In this document: positions 1 to 6,546 of the stretch, one piece after another
Numbering within the stretch: the stretch's first letter is position 1
Layout: each line of letters starts with the position of its first letter
NCBI GenBank assembly: GCA_029932425.1
Contig: JAOZQC010000112.1
Coordinates: 1-8,544, forward strand
Reading direction: 5' to 3'
Origin: Planctomycetota bacterium
Lineage (GTDB): Bacteria > Planctomycetota > JAJSAM01
Length of the DNA stretch: 8,544 nucleotides
Notes under the pieces: model-generated
Seen by the model: only the letters and a program-made list of their open reading frames with translations
Told to the model about the DNA's origin: nothing
Databases searched by the model: none
Position numbers and translations under genes: made by a program

Positions 1-3000
1 CGAACCTCGCGTTGCGGCGGCGGATCCGGGAGTCGGTCACGCAGGGGCTCCTGGCCCTCTACTCCTTCCAGAACCCCGACGGTTCGTTCGGGTGGTTCTC
101 GGGCCGCCGGCGGCGGGTGGTGGAGTCGGACGAGAAGCGCCCGGCCGTGCCCGGGGACCCGGAGATGACGGCGCTGGCGATCCTGGGCATGGAGCGCGCC
201 CGGGAGGCGGGATACCGGGTGTCGGAGCGGCACCGGGCCCGGGCGCTCCTGGCGGGGAGCCGGATCCTCAAGCGGACCCCGGACCCGGAGCGGAAATCCC
301 TCCTGCTCTACGCCCTCTCCCTGGCGGGCAGGGCCGGGCTCGCCGACCTGAACCAGGTCTACCGGTTGCGGGACGGGCTCTCGCCCTACGCGCTGGCCGT
401 GCTCGCCCTGGCCATGACGGAGACGAAGCGCGACTACAACGCCCTCTCCCTGGTCACCATCCTCAAGGCGAAGGCGATCGAGGAGAAGGGCCGGGTGCAC
501 TGGGAGGGCTCGGGCCGGTTCGGGCTCCGGAACGCGGTGGAAACCACGGCCCTGGCCCTGCGGGCGATCCTCCGGGTGGAGCCGGAGAGCGATCTCCCGG
601 GCCGGGCGGCGGCGTGGCTCCTGGCCCACCGGCGCGGCCGGGCCTGGACCTCCACCCGGGACACGGGGGCGGCGGTGACCGCGCTCGCGGAGTACCTGGT
701 GAAGACGGGGGTGACGCAGGCGGACTACGTGGTGGAGGTCTGGTGGAACGGGGGGAAGGTGCCCTACGAGAAGGTGCCCGTGGCGGGAGGCCGGACGGCC
801 TCCGAGGCCGCGCGCACGGTGGTGGTGGACGGCGCCCGGATGAAGACGGGCCGCAACGTCCTCCGCCTGGTGAAGAAGGGGCCGGGCCGCTGCTCCTACG
901 TGGTGGAGCTCTCCTACGTGACGGCGGCGGAGGAGTTCGCGCCGGCCGGCAACCTCCTCCGGGTGGAGCGGACCTACACGGAGTGGGTGTCGCCGGTGGC
1001 CGCGAAGGAGGGCCGGGAGGAGATCCGTCCGGGCTGGACGGTGGTGCGCCCGGAGAAGCGCCCCAGGGATGAGCCGGGGAAGACGATCGACCGGGCGGGG
1101 TCGGGGGACAAGTTCCGGGTGCGGATCCGGCTCACCGCCCGGGAGGAGCTGCCCTACGTGATCGTCTCCGACCCTCTGCCCGCGGGGGTGGAGGTGGTGG
1201 ACGGCCAGGCCCGGGGCCCCTTCGACCGCGAGGAACGGAGGGACACGCGGCAGGTGTTCTACCTCTCGCGGGTGCCCAAGGGGACGGTGGAGCTTTCCTA
1301 CGTGGTGCAGGCGATCCACCCCGGGGAGTACCACGCCCTGCCCGCGGAGGCCTGGCCCATGTACGAGCCGGGGATCCGGGGCCGTTCCGGGGAGAACCTC
1401 CTCACCGTGGTGCCCGAGGCGGGCGCGGTGGGGAGGCCCGCCGGGGCGGAGGGGATCACCCCGGACGAGATCTTCGCCCTGGCGGTGCGGGACTACCGGG
1501 AGAAGCGGTGGGAGAAGGCCCGGGAGGCCCTGCTCGGCCTGGTGGAGAACTTCGCGCTCCTCGACCGGTACCAGGAGGAGTGCCAGGCGATGCTCATGCG
1601 GGCGGACTTCGCCCTGAAGGACCACCGGGGGGCGGTCCAGGCCTACGAGCGGCTCTCGGCGCTGAATCCCCGCCGGGGACCGAAGACCACCGCGGAGCGC
1701 CGGTCCCTGGCCGTGAGCTACCAGGAGCTGGGGGAGTACGAGCGGGCCCTGGCCTTGTTCCGGGGGGTCCTCGACGAGTACTTCCTCCGGGAGCGGGAGG
1801 TGGCGGAGACCTACCGGGAGCTCGGCCAGCCCTGGGAGAGCCAGCGGTTCGCGAGGGAGCTCCTGCGGCGGTACCCGGACTCCAACGCCCTGGTGGAGAC
1901 GGCCTGGCGGACGGCCCTCCGCTACGCCGAGCTCAAGGAGCCGGCGGAGAGGAAGAAGCCGGAGGAGAGGCCGCCGGAGGCGGGAGTGTCCACGGGCCTC
2001 ATGCTGCCGGAGGCCCTCGAGGCCCTGCGGGACTTCCTGGCACACTACCCGGAATCGAGCCTGGCGGACGACGCGGACCGGATGGCGGTGACGCTGCTCA
2101 ACCGGATGGAGCGCTACCGCGAGGCGGAGGCGGAGGCCCGGCGCTTCCTCGGCCGCTACCGGGACTCCGTGCACCGGGACGACGTGCTCCTCTACCTGGC
2201 GGAGAGCTACTACGAGCAGGGAGAGTACGACCGGGTGTTCGCCACCGGAGGCGAGATCCTCACCGGGAAGTTCCGCACGCGGCCGGGAAGCCGGGAGAAG
2301 AAGGCCAGTCCGTTCGTGCCGGACGTGAAGTACCTCTTCGCGAAGATCCACCACCTGCGCGGCGAGCTGCCCCAGGCGGTGGAGCTGTACCGGCAGGTGG
2401 CGGGCCGGTTCCCGGACGCGGCGGCCGCGCTGTCGTTCCTCACCCGCGAGGAGCTCGTGCTGCCGGAGACGGCGGAGTTCGGGCCCGGCGAGCCGGTGAA
2501 GCTCGAGATCCGGCGGAAGAACCTCACGAAGCTCTCGCTCCGGGTCTATCCCGTGGATCTCATGCTCCTCATCGCGGTGCGGAAGGACCTCCGCAAGGCG
2601 AACTCGATCGACCTCACGGGGATCGCCACGAAGGAACGGCTCGACCGGACGTTCGAGAAGGGACGGGACTACCGGTGGCACGAGGAGGAGCTGAAGCTCC
2701 CCATCCGGGGGAAGGGGGTGTACCTGGTGGTGGCCCGCTCCGCCGGCCTGGTCCGCGTGAGCCTCGTGCTGGTCACGAATCTCTCCCTCTCCGTGCAGGC
2801 CGTGGGGGACCGGGTGCGCGTGTACGCCACGGACCGCAAGACGGGAGCCCCGGTGTCGGGAGCGTTCGTGAAGGTGAGCGACGGCAAGACGATCCGCTCC
2901 CAGGGCTTCACCGACGCGCGGGGGATCTTCGAGGGGAAGGCCGGGCGCGGCCCGGTCATGGTGGTGGCGGAGAAGGGCGGCGACTCCGCCCTCTTCCGGA

Positions 3001-3005
3001 GGTGA
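1..3005 (+). CDS. Alpha-2-macroglobulin family protein, 3' part (partial at 5' end), with C-terminal TPR array and macroglobulin-like module
   Basis: The reading frame is open from base 3 to the TGA at 3003-3005. It already encodes the interior of a thioester-domain helical barrel, so the start and any CxEQ thioester lie off the left edge. Residues below count from the TTG at 12. Residues 1-228 look like the alpha-toroid, with 'FQNPDGSFGWF' near the start and 'WTSTRDTGAAVTAL' near 212. Residues about 300-465 match the C-terminal region of bacterial A2M ('VSDPLPAGVEVVDG', then 'PAEAWPMYEPGIRGRSGENL'). Residues about 481-812 are TPR-like helical pairs, for example 'YQELGEYERALALF' and 'LPQAVELYRQVAGRFP'. 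Residues about 817-997 are a beta-rich macroglobulin-like module beginning 'GPGEPVKLEI' and carrying 'TDARGIF'. Bacterial A2Ms are envelope or periplasmic protease traps; export cannot be checked here. The TPR-plus-macroglobulin tail after the usual A2M end is unusual outside Planctomycetota as far as I recall. Family call is firm; substrate is unknown. Confidence 0.9.
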   Translation, partial: NLALRRRIRESVTQGLLALYSFQNPDGSFGWFSGRRRRVVESDEKRPAVPGDPEMTALAILGMERAREAGYRVSERHRARALLAGSRILKRTPDPERKSLLLYALSLAGRAGLADLNQVYRLRDGLSPYALAVLALAMTETKRDYNALSLVTILKAKAIEEKGRVHWEGSGRFGLRNAVETTALALRAILRVEPESDLPGRAAAWLLAHRRGRAWTSTRDTGAAVTALAEYLVKTGVTQADYVVEVWWNGGKVPYEKVPVAGGRTASEAARTVVVDGARMKTGRNVLRLVKKGPGRCSYVVELSYVTAAEEFAPAGNLLRVERTYTEWVSPVAAKEGREEIRPGWTVVRPEKRPRDEPGKTIDRAGSGDKFRVRIRLTAREELPYVIVSDPLPAGVEVVDGQARGPFDREERRDTRQVFYLSRVPKGTVELSYVVQAIHPGEYHALPAEAWPMYEPGIRGRSGENLLTVVPEAGAVGRPAGAEGITPDEIFALAVRDYREKRWEKAREALLGLVENFALLDRYQEECQAMLMRADFALKDHRGAVQAYERLSALNPRRGPKTTAERRSLAVSYQELGEYERALALFRGVLDEYFLREREVAETYRELGQPWESQRFARELLRRYPDSNALVETAWRTALRYAELKEPAERKKPEERPPEAGVSTGLMLPEALEALRDFLAHYPESSLADDADRMAVTLLNRMERYREAEAEARRFLGRYRDSVHRDDVLLYLAESYYEQGEYDRVFATGGEILTGKFRTRPGSREKKASPFVPDVKYLFAKIHHLRGELPQAVELYRQVAGRFPDAAAALSFLTREELVLPETAEFGPGEPVKLEIRRKNLTKLSLRVYPVDLMLLIAVRKDLRKANSIDLTGIATKERLDRTFEKGRDYRWHEEELKLPIRGKGVYLVVARSAGLVRVSLVLVTNLSLSVQAVGDRVRVYATDRKTGAPVSGAFVKVSDGKTIRSQGFTDARGIFEGKAGRGPVMVVAEKGGDSALFRR
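2998..3002 (+). promoter_or_regulatory. Ribosome binding site GGAGG inside the end of the A2M gene
   Basis: GGAGG lies 7 nt before the ATG at 3010 and within the last codons of the upstream A2M gene. It supports 3010 as the start and suggests translational coupling between the two genes. Confidence 0.75.
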
Positions 3006-3009
3006 CGCC

Positions 3010-3552
3010 ATGGTGAGACGGATGACCGGCCTCTGGGTGCTTCTCCTGGCCGCCGTCGCTTCCGGCGCGGGCGGGGAGGGGGACTGGTACACCCGCGTCC
3101 GGGAGCAGGGCCTGGAGAAGGCCTGCGAGGTGGAGGTGGCCCGCCACCGAAGGGGCGTCCTCCGGGACTCTCTCCACGTGGGGGAGTGCTACTACCAGCT
3201 CCGGCGCTACGAGGAGGGCCGGGCGGTCTTCCTCGCCCTCACGGGCTCTCCCGACCGGAACTACGCGGCCATGGCCCTGGCCCGGGCGGGTGAGGGCTCG
3301 TTCCACCTGGGCCGGAAAGAGGAGGCGAAGAAGGTCTTCGAGCGGTGTCTCGCGGAGTATCCGGACGCCTGGCTCGACGGCAGCGTGGCCGACTTCTGCC
3401 GGGCCTGGATCGAGAAGATCGAGGGGAGGTTGGCGAGCCCGGAGAGGAAGGCGGAGGGGAAGCGGGTCGAGGTGGAGGACGTGAGGAAGGAGATCGAGGC
3501 CCTGAAGCGCCGGCTCCGGGAGCTCGAGGACCTCCTCCGGAGGCTCCGGTGA
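3010..3552 (+). CDS. Small secreted TPR protein with C-terminal coiled coil, unknown function
   Basis: This is a 180-aa protein with an N-terminal signal peptide: basic residues at 3-4, hydrophobic 'LWVLLLAAVA', and probable cleavage near residue 20. The mature part has TPR-like helical pairs at about 55-75 ('CYYQLRRYEEGRAVF') and 90-118 ('GSFHLGRKEEAKKVFERCLAEYP'). The last 25-30 residues form a charged amphipathic helix ('EIEALKRRLRELEDLLRRLR'), a likely coiled coil for oligomerisation or partner binding. Four cysteines at about 39, 60, 113 and 130 could form two disulfides in an oxidising compartment. The start is set by the ribosome binding site at 2998-3002; ATG at codon 5 is less well placed. 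It begins 4 nt after the A2M stop, so it is almost certainly co-transcribed and may be an A2M partner or scaffold (inference). No named family is recognised. Confidence 0.85.
   Translation: MVRRMTGLWVLLLAAVASGAGGEGDWYTRVREQGLEKACEVEVARHRRGVLRDSLHVGECYYQLRRYEEGRAVFLALTGSPDRNYAAMALARAGEGSFHLGRKEEAKKVFERCLAEYPDAWLDGSVADFCRAWIEKIEGRLASPERKAEGKRVEVEDVRKEIEALKRRLRELEDLLRRLR
3539..3543 (+). promoter_or_regulatory. Ribosome binding site supporting the GTG start at 3549
   Basis: GGAGG lies 5 nt before a GTG that overlaps the preceding stop codon (GTGA). No ATG, GTG or TTG occurs in this frame between here and the hydrophobic signal segment, so this site decides the start of the next gene. Confidence 0.6.
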
Positions 3553-4091
3553 AGGAGAGGGAAGGGCCGGGCCCGCGGCGGGCCGGAGGCGCCGCCGGGC
3601 CCCGGACGGCGGGGACCGGGTGCTCCCTCCCGCGTGTCGCGGGGGTCCTGGCCTCTCTCGGCCTCGCCGCGGCCTGCGCCTCCCCCCGGTGGCGGGAGAC
3701 GCACGAGACGGTGCCGGACTACGCCGCCGCCCGGCCCGTGATGATCGCGATCCGGGTGGAAGGCCCGGAAGCGACGGCCTCCACCCTGGCGGACGCGCTC
3801 TACCGCCGCCTTCTCGCCCTCCACTACAGCCCCCTCGCTCCCGGCGCCGTCCCGAGCCCCGAGACCGGTTTCCTGCGCGTGCGCCGCCAGGGTACGGAGA
3901 TCCTGCCCGAGGCCGTGCTCCGCCTGGAGGACCCGGGGGGCAGAGTGCTCTTCCGGTCCACGGTCACCGGCTACCGGGGCGACCCGGAGGGCCTGGCCCG
4001 GGCCCTCACCCTCGCGCTCCCCCCCAAGGAAGCGGCCCCGCGGCAAGGAGATCTCTCCGGGCCCCGGGGAGCCGCCCGCCGCGCCCCGTGA
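3549..4091 (+). CDS. Putative lipoprotein, unknown function
   Basis: This is a 180-aa product starting at GTG 3549, overlapping the previous gene by 4 bp. A basic, Gly/Ala/Pro-rich N-region of about 30 residues precedes a hydrophobic segment ('VAGVLASLGLAAAC'). That segment ends in a lipobox-like AAAC with Cys43 followed by Ala-Ser, so a lipid-anchored protein is likely; Ala rather than Leu at -3 makes this less than certain. Residues about 63-158 look like a compact alpha/beta domain: strand 'PVMIAIRV', helix 'ASTLADALYRRLLALHY', then strands 'FLRVRRQG' and 'EAVLRLEDPGGRVLFRSTVTG'. The pattern of a short lipoprotein with a 'D..G.VLF...TG' hairpin loosely recalls GNA1162/DUF799 or LpoB-like envelope lipoproteins, but I cannot assign it. 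The last 20 residues are Pro/Arg/Gly-rich and probably disordered. It is the last gene of the A2M cluster and may anchor the complex (inference). Confidence 0.7.
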   Translation: MKEREGPGPRRAGGAAGPRTAGTGCSLPRVAGVLASLGLAAACASPRWRETHETVPDYAAARPVMIAIRVEGPEATASTLADALYRRLLALHYSPLAPGAVPSPETGFLRVRRQGTEILPEAVLRLEDPGGRVLFRSTVTGYRGDPEGLARALTLALPPKEAAPRQGDLSGPRGAARRAP

Positions 4092-4174
4092 GCTCCGGAG
4101 GCCGGGCCCCGTCCCCCCGCCCCCCGGTCCCGCGCTCATCCTTGCGACGTGCGGTTCCTCCCCCCGGATCCCGC

Positions 4175-4200
4175 CGCCCGCACGCCGGATGGGAGACGAG
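4175..4200 (+). repeat. Orphan right end of the inverted-repeat element
   Basis: The 26 bases from CGCCCGCACGCCGGAT onward match the right end of the copy at 6205-6491 (its bases 6464-6489) at 23 of 26 positions, in the same orientation. It directly abuts the oppositely oriented right end of the next copy, so 4175-4228 forms an imperfect inverted repeat able to fold as a stem-loop. It is probably the remnant of a third copy whose body is lost or unrecognisable. Confidence 0.6.
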
Positions 4201-4201
4201 A

Positions 4202-4437
4202 CCGCAGTTCTCATCACGCGTGCGGGTGATGGCTGCAAGCCGCTTCTAGGAAGAGGTTCCCTCGGAGCTCGGAATCCGTGGCCCACCACAGGCCGTTTTC
4301 GGCGAGGAATCGTCGAAGAGGGCCGGGCGCGACGAGGAGTCGACTCCTCTGCTCCTCTGCGGGTCGATGACGGGGAGCCTCACCGCAATGGGCGGCGAGA
4401 TCCGCCGAAAACCGTGCGTCCGGATGAGAAAGGCGGG
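4202..4437 (-). repeat. Terminal-inverted-repeat element, copy A (MITE-like or structured RNA repeat)
   Basis: The reverse complement of this 236-bp stretch aligns with 6205-6491. The left end (4412-4437 on the reverse strand) matches 6205-6230 at 23 of 26 bases, and the right end (4202-4228) matches the reverse complement of the other copy's right end at about 22 of 27. Internal landmarks run in the same order: a TCGACCC-type block, a central GTCGAC palindrome (4334-4349), then CGCCGAAA. The two ends are imperfect inverted repeats sharing the core TCTCATC. It has no transposase or convincing coding frame and no obvious target-site duplication. It could be a non-autonomous mobile element or a repeated structured RNA closed by a terminal helix. 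Confidence 0.7.
4334..4349. repeat. Perfect 16-bp palindrome GAGGAGTCGACTCCTC
   Basis: This lies at the centre of element copy A. The equivalent place in copy B has a shorter palindrome around GTCGAC. It could be a protein-binding dyad or a hairpin. Confidence 0.7.
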
Positions 4438-4468
4438 CGGGCAGGTTGTCGGAGTAGCGACGTGAGTC

Positions 4469-4489
4469 CCACGCAGAGGTCTTGCGTGG
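4469..4489. other. Stem-loop, 7-bp perfect stem
   Basis: CCACGCA and TGCGTGG pair around a 7-nt loop. It is just outside element copy A. No U-tract follows on either strand, so it is not a canonical terminator. Confidence 0.45.
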
Positions 4490-4504
4490 CTCATGCAAGG
4501 CGCG

Positions 4505-4523
4505 CGGAGGAGTCGACCCTTGA
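4505..4523. repeat. Extra GTCGAC core resembling the element centre
   Basis: The bases around GGAGGAGTCGACCCTTG resemble the centres of copies A (4334-4349) and B (around 6346-6358). No matching element ends were identified around it, so it is either a decayed copy or a chance match. Confidence 0.3.
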
Positions 4524-4630
4524 CGGGGGGATGACGAGGTGCAGCGCGGCAGGAGACCGCACCCCCCCTGTGTCCGGAGGGCTACGGCGCCGGGGGCCCC
4601 TCTGCTGCGTTGCCGCCCCGGACCACGCTC

Positions 4631-4655
4631 GGGCATCGCCGAAAGATCGGCGCCC
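4631..4655. other. Stem-loop downstream of the minus-strand gene
   Basis: CGCCGA and TCGGCG pair around a 4-nt loop, extended by an outer GGG/CCC pairing across a 3-nt bulge. It lies about 65 nt past the stop of the minus-strand gene at 4721 and could protect or end that transcript, but no U-tract follows. Confidence 0.45.
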
Positions 4656-4720
4656 TGCAGACGGGACCCACGCCGCTCGTGCCGGGGCCGCAGTTCCCTA
4701 CCCCGACGGCCTGCCGGGGG

Positions 4721-6154
4721 CTACTCCAGGAACTTCCACCCGGAGAGGATCTTGTGGAAGTCCTCCTCCACGTACCGGTCGCCCATGACGCCGAGCCAGT
4801 TCAGGAAGAGACCCCGGTAGTACCGGTCCCCCTTCATCATCGCGAACCAGAAGCCGTTGCCCATGCGGCCCTGGGCGATCTTGAAGCGCCCGGTGAGGGC
4901 CTCCACCCCGTCCACCTTGACCGTCTTCTCCTCTCCGTAGCGCTGCATGGTTCCTCCGAGGGGGTGGATCCGGGGCAGGGAGTCGCGCAGGGTCTCGAGG
5001 GAGGTGGTGTCCGCTGCTCCGTCGCCCTTCTTGCCCGCCAGGACGTAGAGGTAGACCACCGAACCCCCGGAGGCGCGGACGACCAGCACGGCGTTCGAGG
5101 GGATTCCGATGGGCCGGTTGCCCTGCGCCCGAAGGAAGGGAAAGGTCTTCGCCGGCTTGTAGGCCTCGTCGGGAAACACCAGGCTGAACCCCTGCTCCTT
5201 CGCCGTGAGGTCCGGCGGCTTCTCCATCTTGCGGAAGCTGGCCGCCACCCGGCCGAAGACCGGCTTCAGGAGATCGTAGTAGCCGCGGCGGCAGACGAGA
5301 CAGAGGCGATAGGTCCCGGCGGGGGTGACGGCGACGATCTCCCTCCGCTCCATCTCGATGGGCTCCGGGGCCAGCTCCTCGTCCGTGTAGCCGAAGGAGA
5401 GGAGCTTCGCGGGGCTTCCGAGCAGGCGGGTGTCCGCAGGCTCCGCGAGCACGGACAGGTCCTCGCGCTTCTTCTTCAGCTCCTTCCGGATCGACTTCGC
5501 GAGATCGCCGAGGGAGTCGGCGGCCTCCGCCGCGAGAAACTCGATGACCACCGGCGCCTTGCCCAGCTCGGGTCCCGTGAAGCGCGCGGACACGCCGGCC
5601 TCGACCTCCTTCTTCCAGCCGGCGGGGGGCTTGAACTGGACCAGCGCCTTCGCGTCCCGGTAGAACTCGCCGAGCTTCAGGCCGGAGATGATCTCTCCTT
5701 CGCGCTCCCGGATCTCCTTGAGGATCTCCCGGTACTTCTTTCCCGTGATCCACTTCCCCTCGTAGCGGACGTAGCCCAGTTCCTTCCGGGCCCCCGGGTG
5801 GTCCGGGTCCGCCTTGAGGGCCTCCCGGAACTCCTTCCGCGCCTCGTTCTTCAAGTCCTTCGACTTGCACCAGAGCCCGAGCCGGTAGTGTCCCTCGGCG
5901 TCCCCGGGCTTCACCGCCCGGCGCTTCTTCCGGTAGACGTCGAAGACGCTCTCGCCCTTCACGATCTTCGCGATCTCGGACTTCCGGAAGCGCTGGACCC
6001 CGAACTTCAGGCGGAACCAGACATAGGTGGCGTCCTCCTTCTCCACCGAGCCCTCGAAGCGGTGGCCGTTCTTCAGGATCAGCGTGTCTCCGAACGCCGC
6101 GGAGGGGAGGAGCAGCACGGGGAGGAGGAGGAGGGGAAGGAAGAGCTTCTTCAT
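4721..6154 (-). CDS. Secreted protein of unknown function: beta-barrel, TPR and two alpha/beta domains (paralogue 1)
   Basis: This is a 477-aa protein. The start is the ATG at 6152-6154, which has GGAGG 6 nt upstream and opens directly into a signal peptide (MKK, a long Leu/Pro-rich hydrophobic stretch, probable cleavage after AFG, residue 22). The in-frame extension to 6211 lacks these signs. Residues 23-65 ('DTLILKNGHRFEGSV') look like a small SH3/Sm-like barrel. Residues 83-125 are a TPR-like pair ('GDAEGHYRLGLWC' to 'ALKADPDHPGARKELGY'), followed by 'EGKWI'. Residues about 165-310 and 318-477 look like two alpha/beta domains of PsbP/DUF1795-like style ('VQFKPPAGWKK', 'FSLVFPDEAY'); that assignment is tentative. 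No catalytic motif is seen. It is a clear paralogue of the 466-aa protein encoded upstream, but richer in Lys. The role is unknown; probably a periplasmic or surface protein. A perfect hairpin and a repeat element sit just upstream. Confidence 0.85.
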   Translation of the reverse strand: MKKLFLPLLLLPVLLLPSAAFGDTLILKNGHRFEGSVEKEDATYVWFRLKFGVQRFRKSEIAKIVKGESVFDVYRKKRRAVKPGDAEGHYRLGLWCKSKDLKNEARKEFREALKADPDHPGARKELGYVRYEGKWITGKKYREILKEIREREGEIISGLKLGEFYRDAKALVQFKPPAGWKKEVEAGVSARFTGPELGKAPVVIEFLAAEAADSLGDLAKSIRKELKKKREDLSVLAEPADTRLLGSPAKLLSFGYTDEELAPEPIEMERREIVAVTPAGTYRLCLVCRRGYYDLLKPVFGRVAASFRKMEKPPDLTAKEQGFSLVFPDEAYKPAKTFPFLRAQGNRPIGIPSNAVLVVRASGGSVVYLYVLAGKKGDGAADTTSLETLRDSLPRIHPLGGTMQRYGEEKTVKVDGVEALTGRFKIAQGRMGNGFWFAMMKGDRYYRGLFLNWLGVMGDRYVEEDFHKILSGWKFLE

Positions 6155-6160
6155 GGTCGG

Positions 6161-6165
6161 CCTCC
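6161..6165 (-). promoter_or_regulatory. Ribosome binding site of the 477-aa gene
   Basis: GGAGG on the minus strand lies 6 nt before the ATG at 6154 and decides that start. It can pair with the CCTCC in the 3' arm of the leader hairpin at 6168-6195. Confidence 0.75.
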
Positions 6166-6167
6166 CG

Positions 6168-6195
6168 GGGGAGGGGCGGAGACTCGCCCCTCCCC
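6168..6195 (-). promoter_or_regulatory. Leader hairpin with perfect 11-bp stem next to the ribosome binding site
   Basis: GGGGAGGGGCG and CGCCCCTCCCC pair perfectly around a 6-nt loop, 2 nt upstream of the GGAGG site's GGGAGG context. In the mRNA, the 3' arm contains CCTCC, which could instead pair with the GGAGG site (5 bp, 4-nt loop). The arrangement could switch translation or stabilise the 5' end. No U-tract follows, so it is not an intrinsic terminator for the upstream gene. Confidence 0.55.
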
Positions 6196-6204
6196 TGATC
6201 CTAA

Positions 6205-6491
6205 CCCGCATCTCTCATCCGGACGCCCGGTTTTCACCGGATCCCGGCGCCCGTTGCCGGATGGCTCCTCGGCATCGACCCCATCGGGACGTGCATGCAT
6301 CCCCCGGGGGCGAACGTCCCCGGATCGGCTCGGGAGGCCCGAGCAGGGTCGACCCCTCGCCGGGCCTTGCCCTTTCCGGTGATTTCCCGCCGAAACCAGC
6401 CCGGAGTGGATCGCGGGCCGCACCCTCCGGGGGAAGCCCCTTCTCCGGGCGGCCTGAAGACATCGCCCGCACGCCGGATGAGAAACGCGGG
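6205..6491 (+). repeat. Terminal-inverted-repeat element, copy B
   Basis: This 287-bp stretch begins CCCGCATCTCTCATCCGG and ends with CCGGATGAGAAACGCGGG; the two ends pair at 16 of 18 positions. Its interior aligns with the reverse complement of 4202-4437 (copy A), with about 50 bp of extra sequence. It fills most of the 392-bp gap between the tandem paralogues and ends 51 bp before the start of the 477-aa gene. No coding frame with domain character and no obvious target duplication was seen. It may be a non-autonomous mobile element, or a repeated structured RNA transcribed with either gene. Confidence 0.7.
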
Positions 6492-6546
6492 CCGGCGCGG
6501 ACGCGAATCCCGGGAGAGGGCGGTTTGCCTTCGCGGTCTTCCGGGA

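Larger units (their letters stand above)
4092..4720. other. Convergent non-coding region, 629 bp, rich in repeats and hairpins
   Basis: This separates the stop of the plus-strand cluster from the stop of the minus-strand gene. Open frames exist on both strands, but their translations are Arg/Pro/Gly/Ser-rich and without domain pattern, and parts of them are explained by the repeat element. The stretch holds an orphan element end (4175-4200), an element copy (4202-4437), a stem-loop (4469-4489), a second GTCGAC core (4505-4523) and a stem-loop (4631-4655). No canonical hairpin-plus-U-tract terminator was found for either strand. The sequence from about 4440 to 4550 looks less GC-rich than the neighbouring genes. 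Confidence 0.7.

Noticed and set aside
12..14. TTG as the start of the A2M gene
   Set aside because: The frame is open to the left edge and the residues are already inside the thioester-domain barrel; there is no signal peptide or ribosome binding site here.
4214..4636. Possible minus-strand gene of 140 codons
   Set aside because: Its resemblance to a plus-strand translation near 6205-6430 is fully explained by the shared repeat element; there is no ribosome binding site or domain.
4189..4788. Possible plus-strand gene of 199 codons in the convergent gap
   Set aside because: The translation is Arg/Gly/Pro/Ser-rich without domain pattern, runs through the repeat element and overlaps the end of the minus-strand gene.
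6155..6211. N-terminal extension of the 477-aa protein
   Set aside because: It adds 19 Arg/Pro-rich residues before an ideal signal peptide and reads through the leader hairpin; GGAGG is spaced for 6154.
4610..6382. Long plus-strand open frame antisense to the 477-aa gene
   Set aside because: It is a GC-driven mirror of a well-supported gene; the composition is low in diversity and the frame runs through the repeat element.
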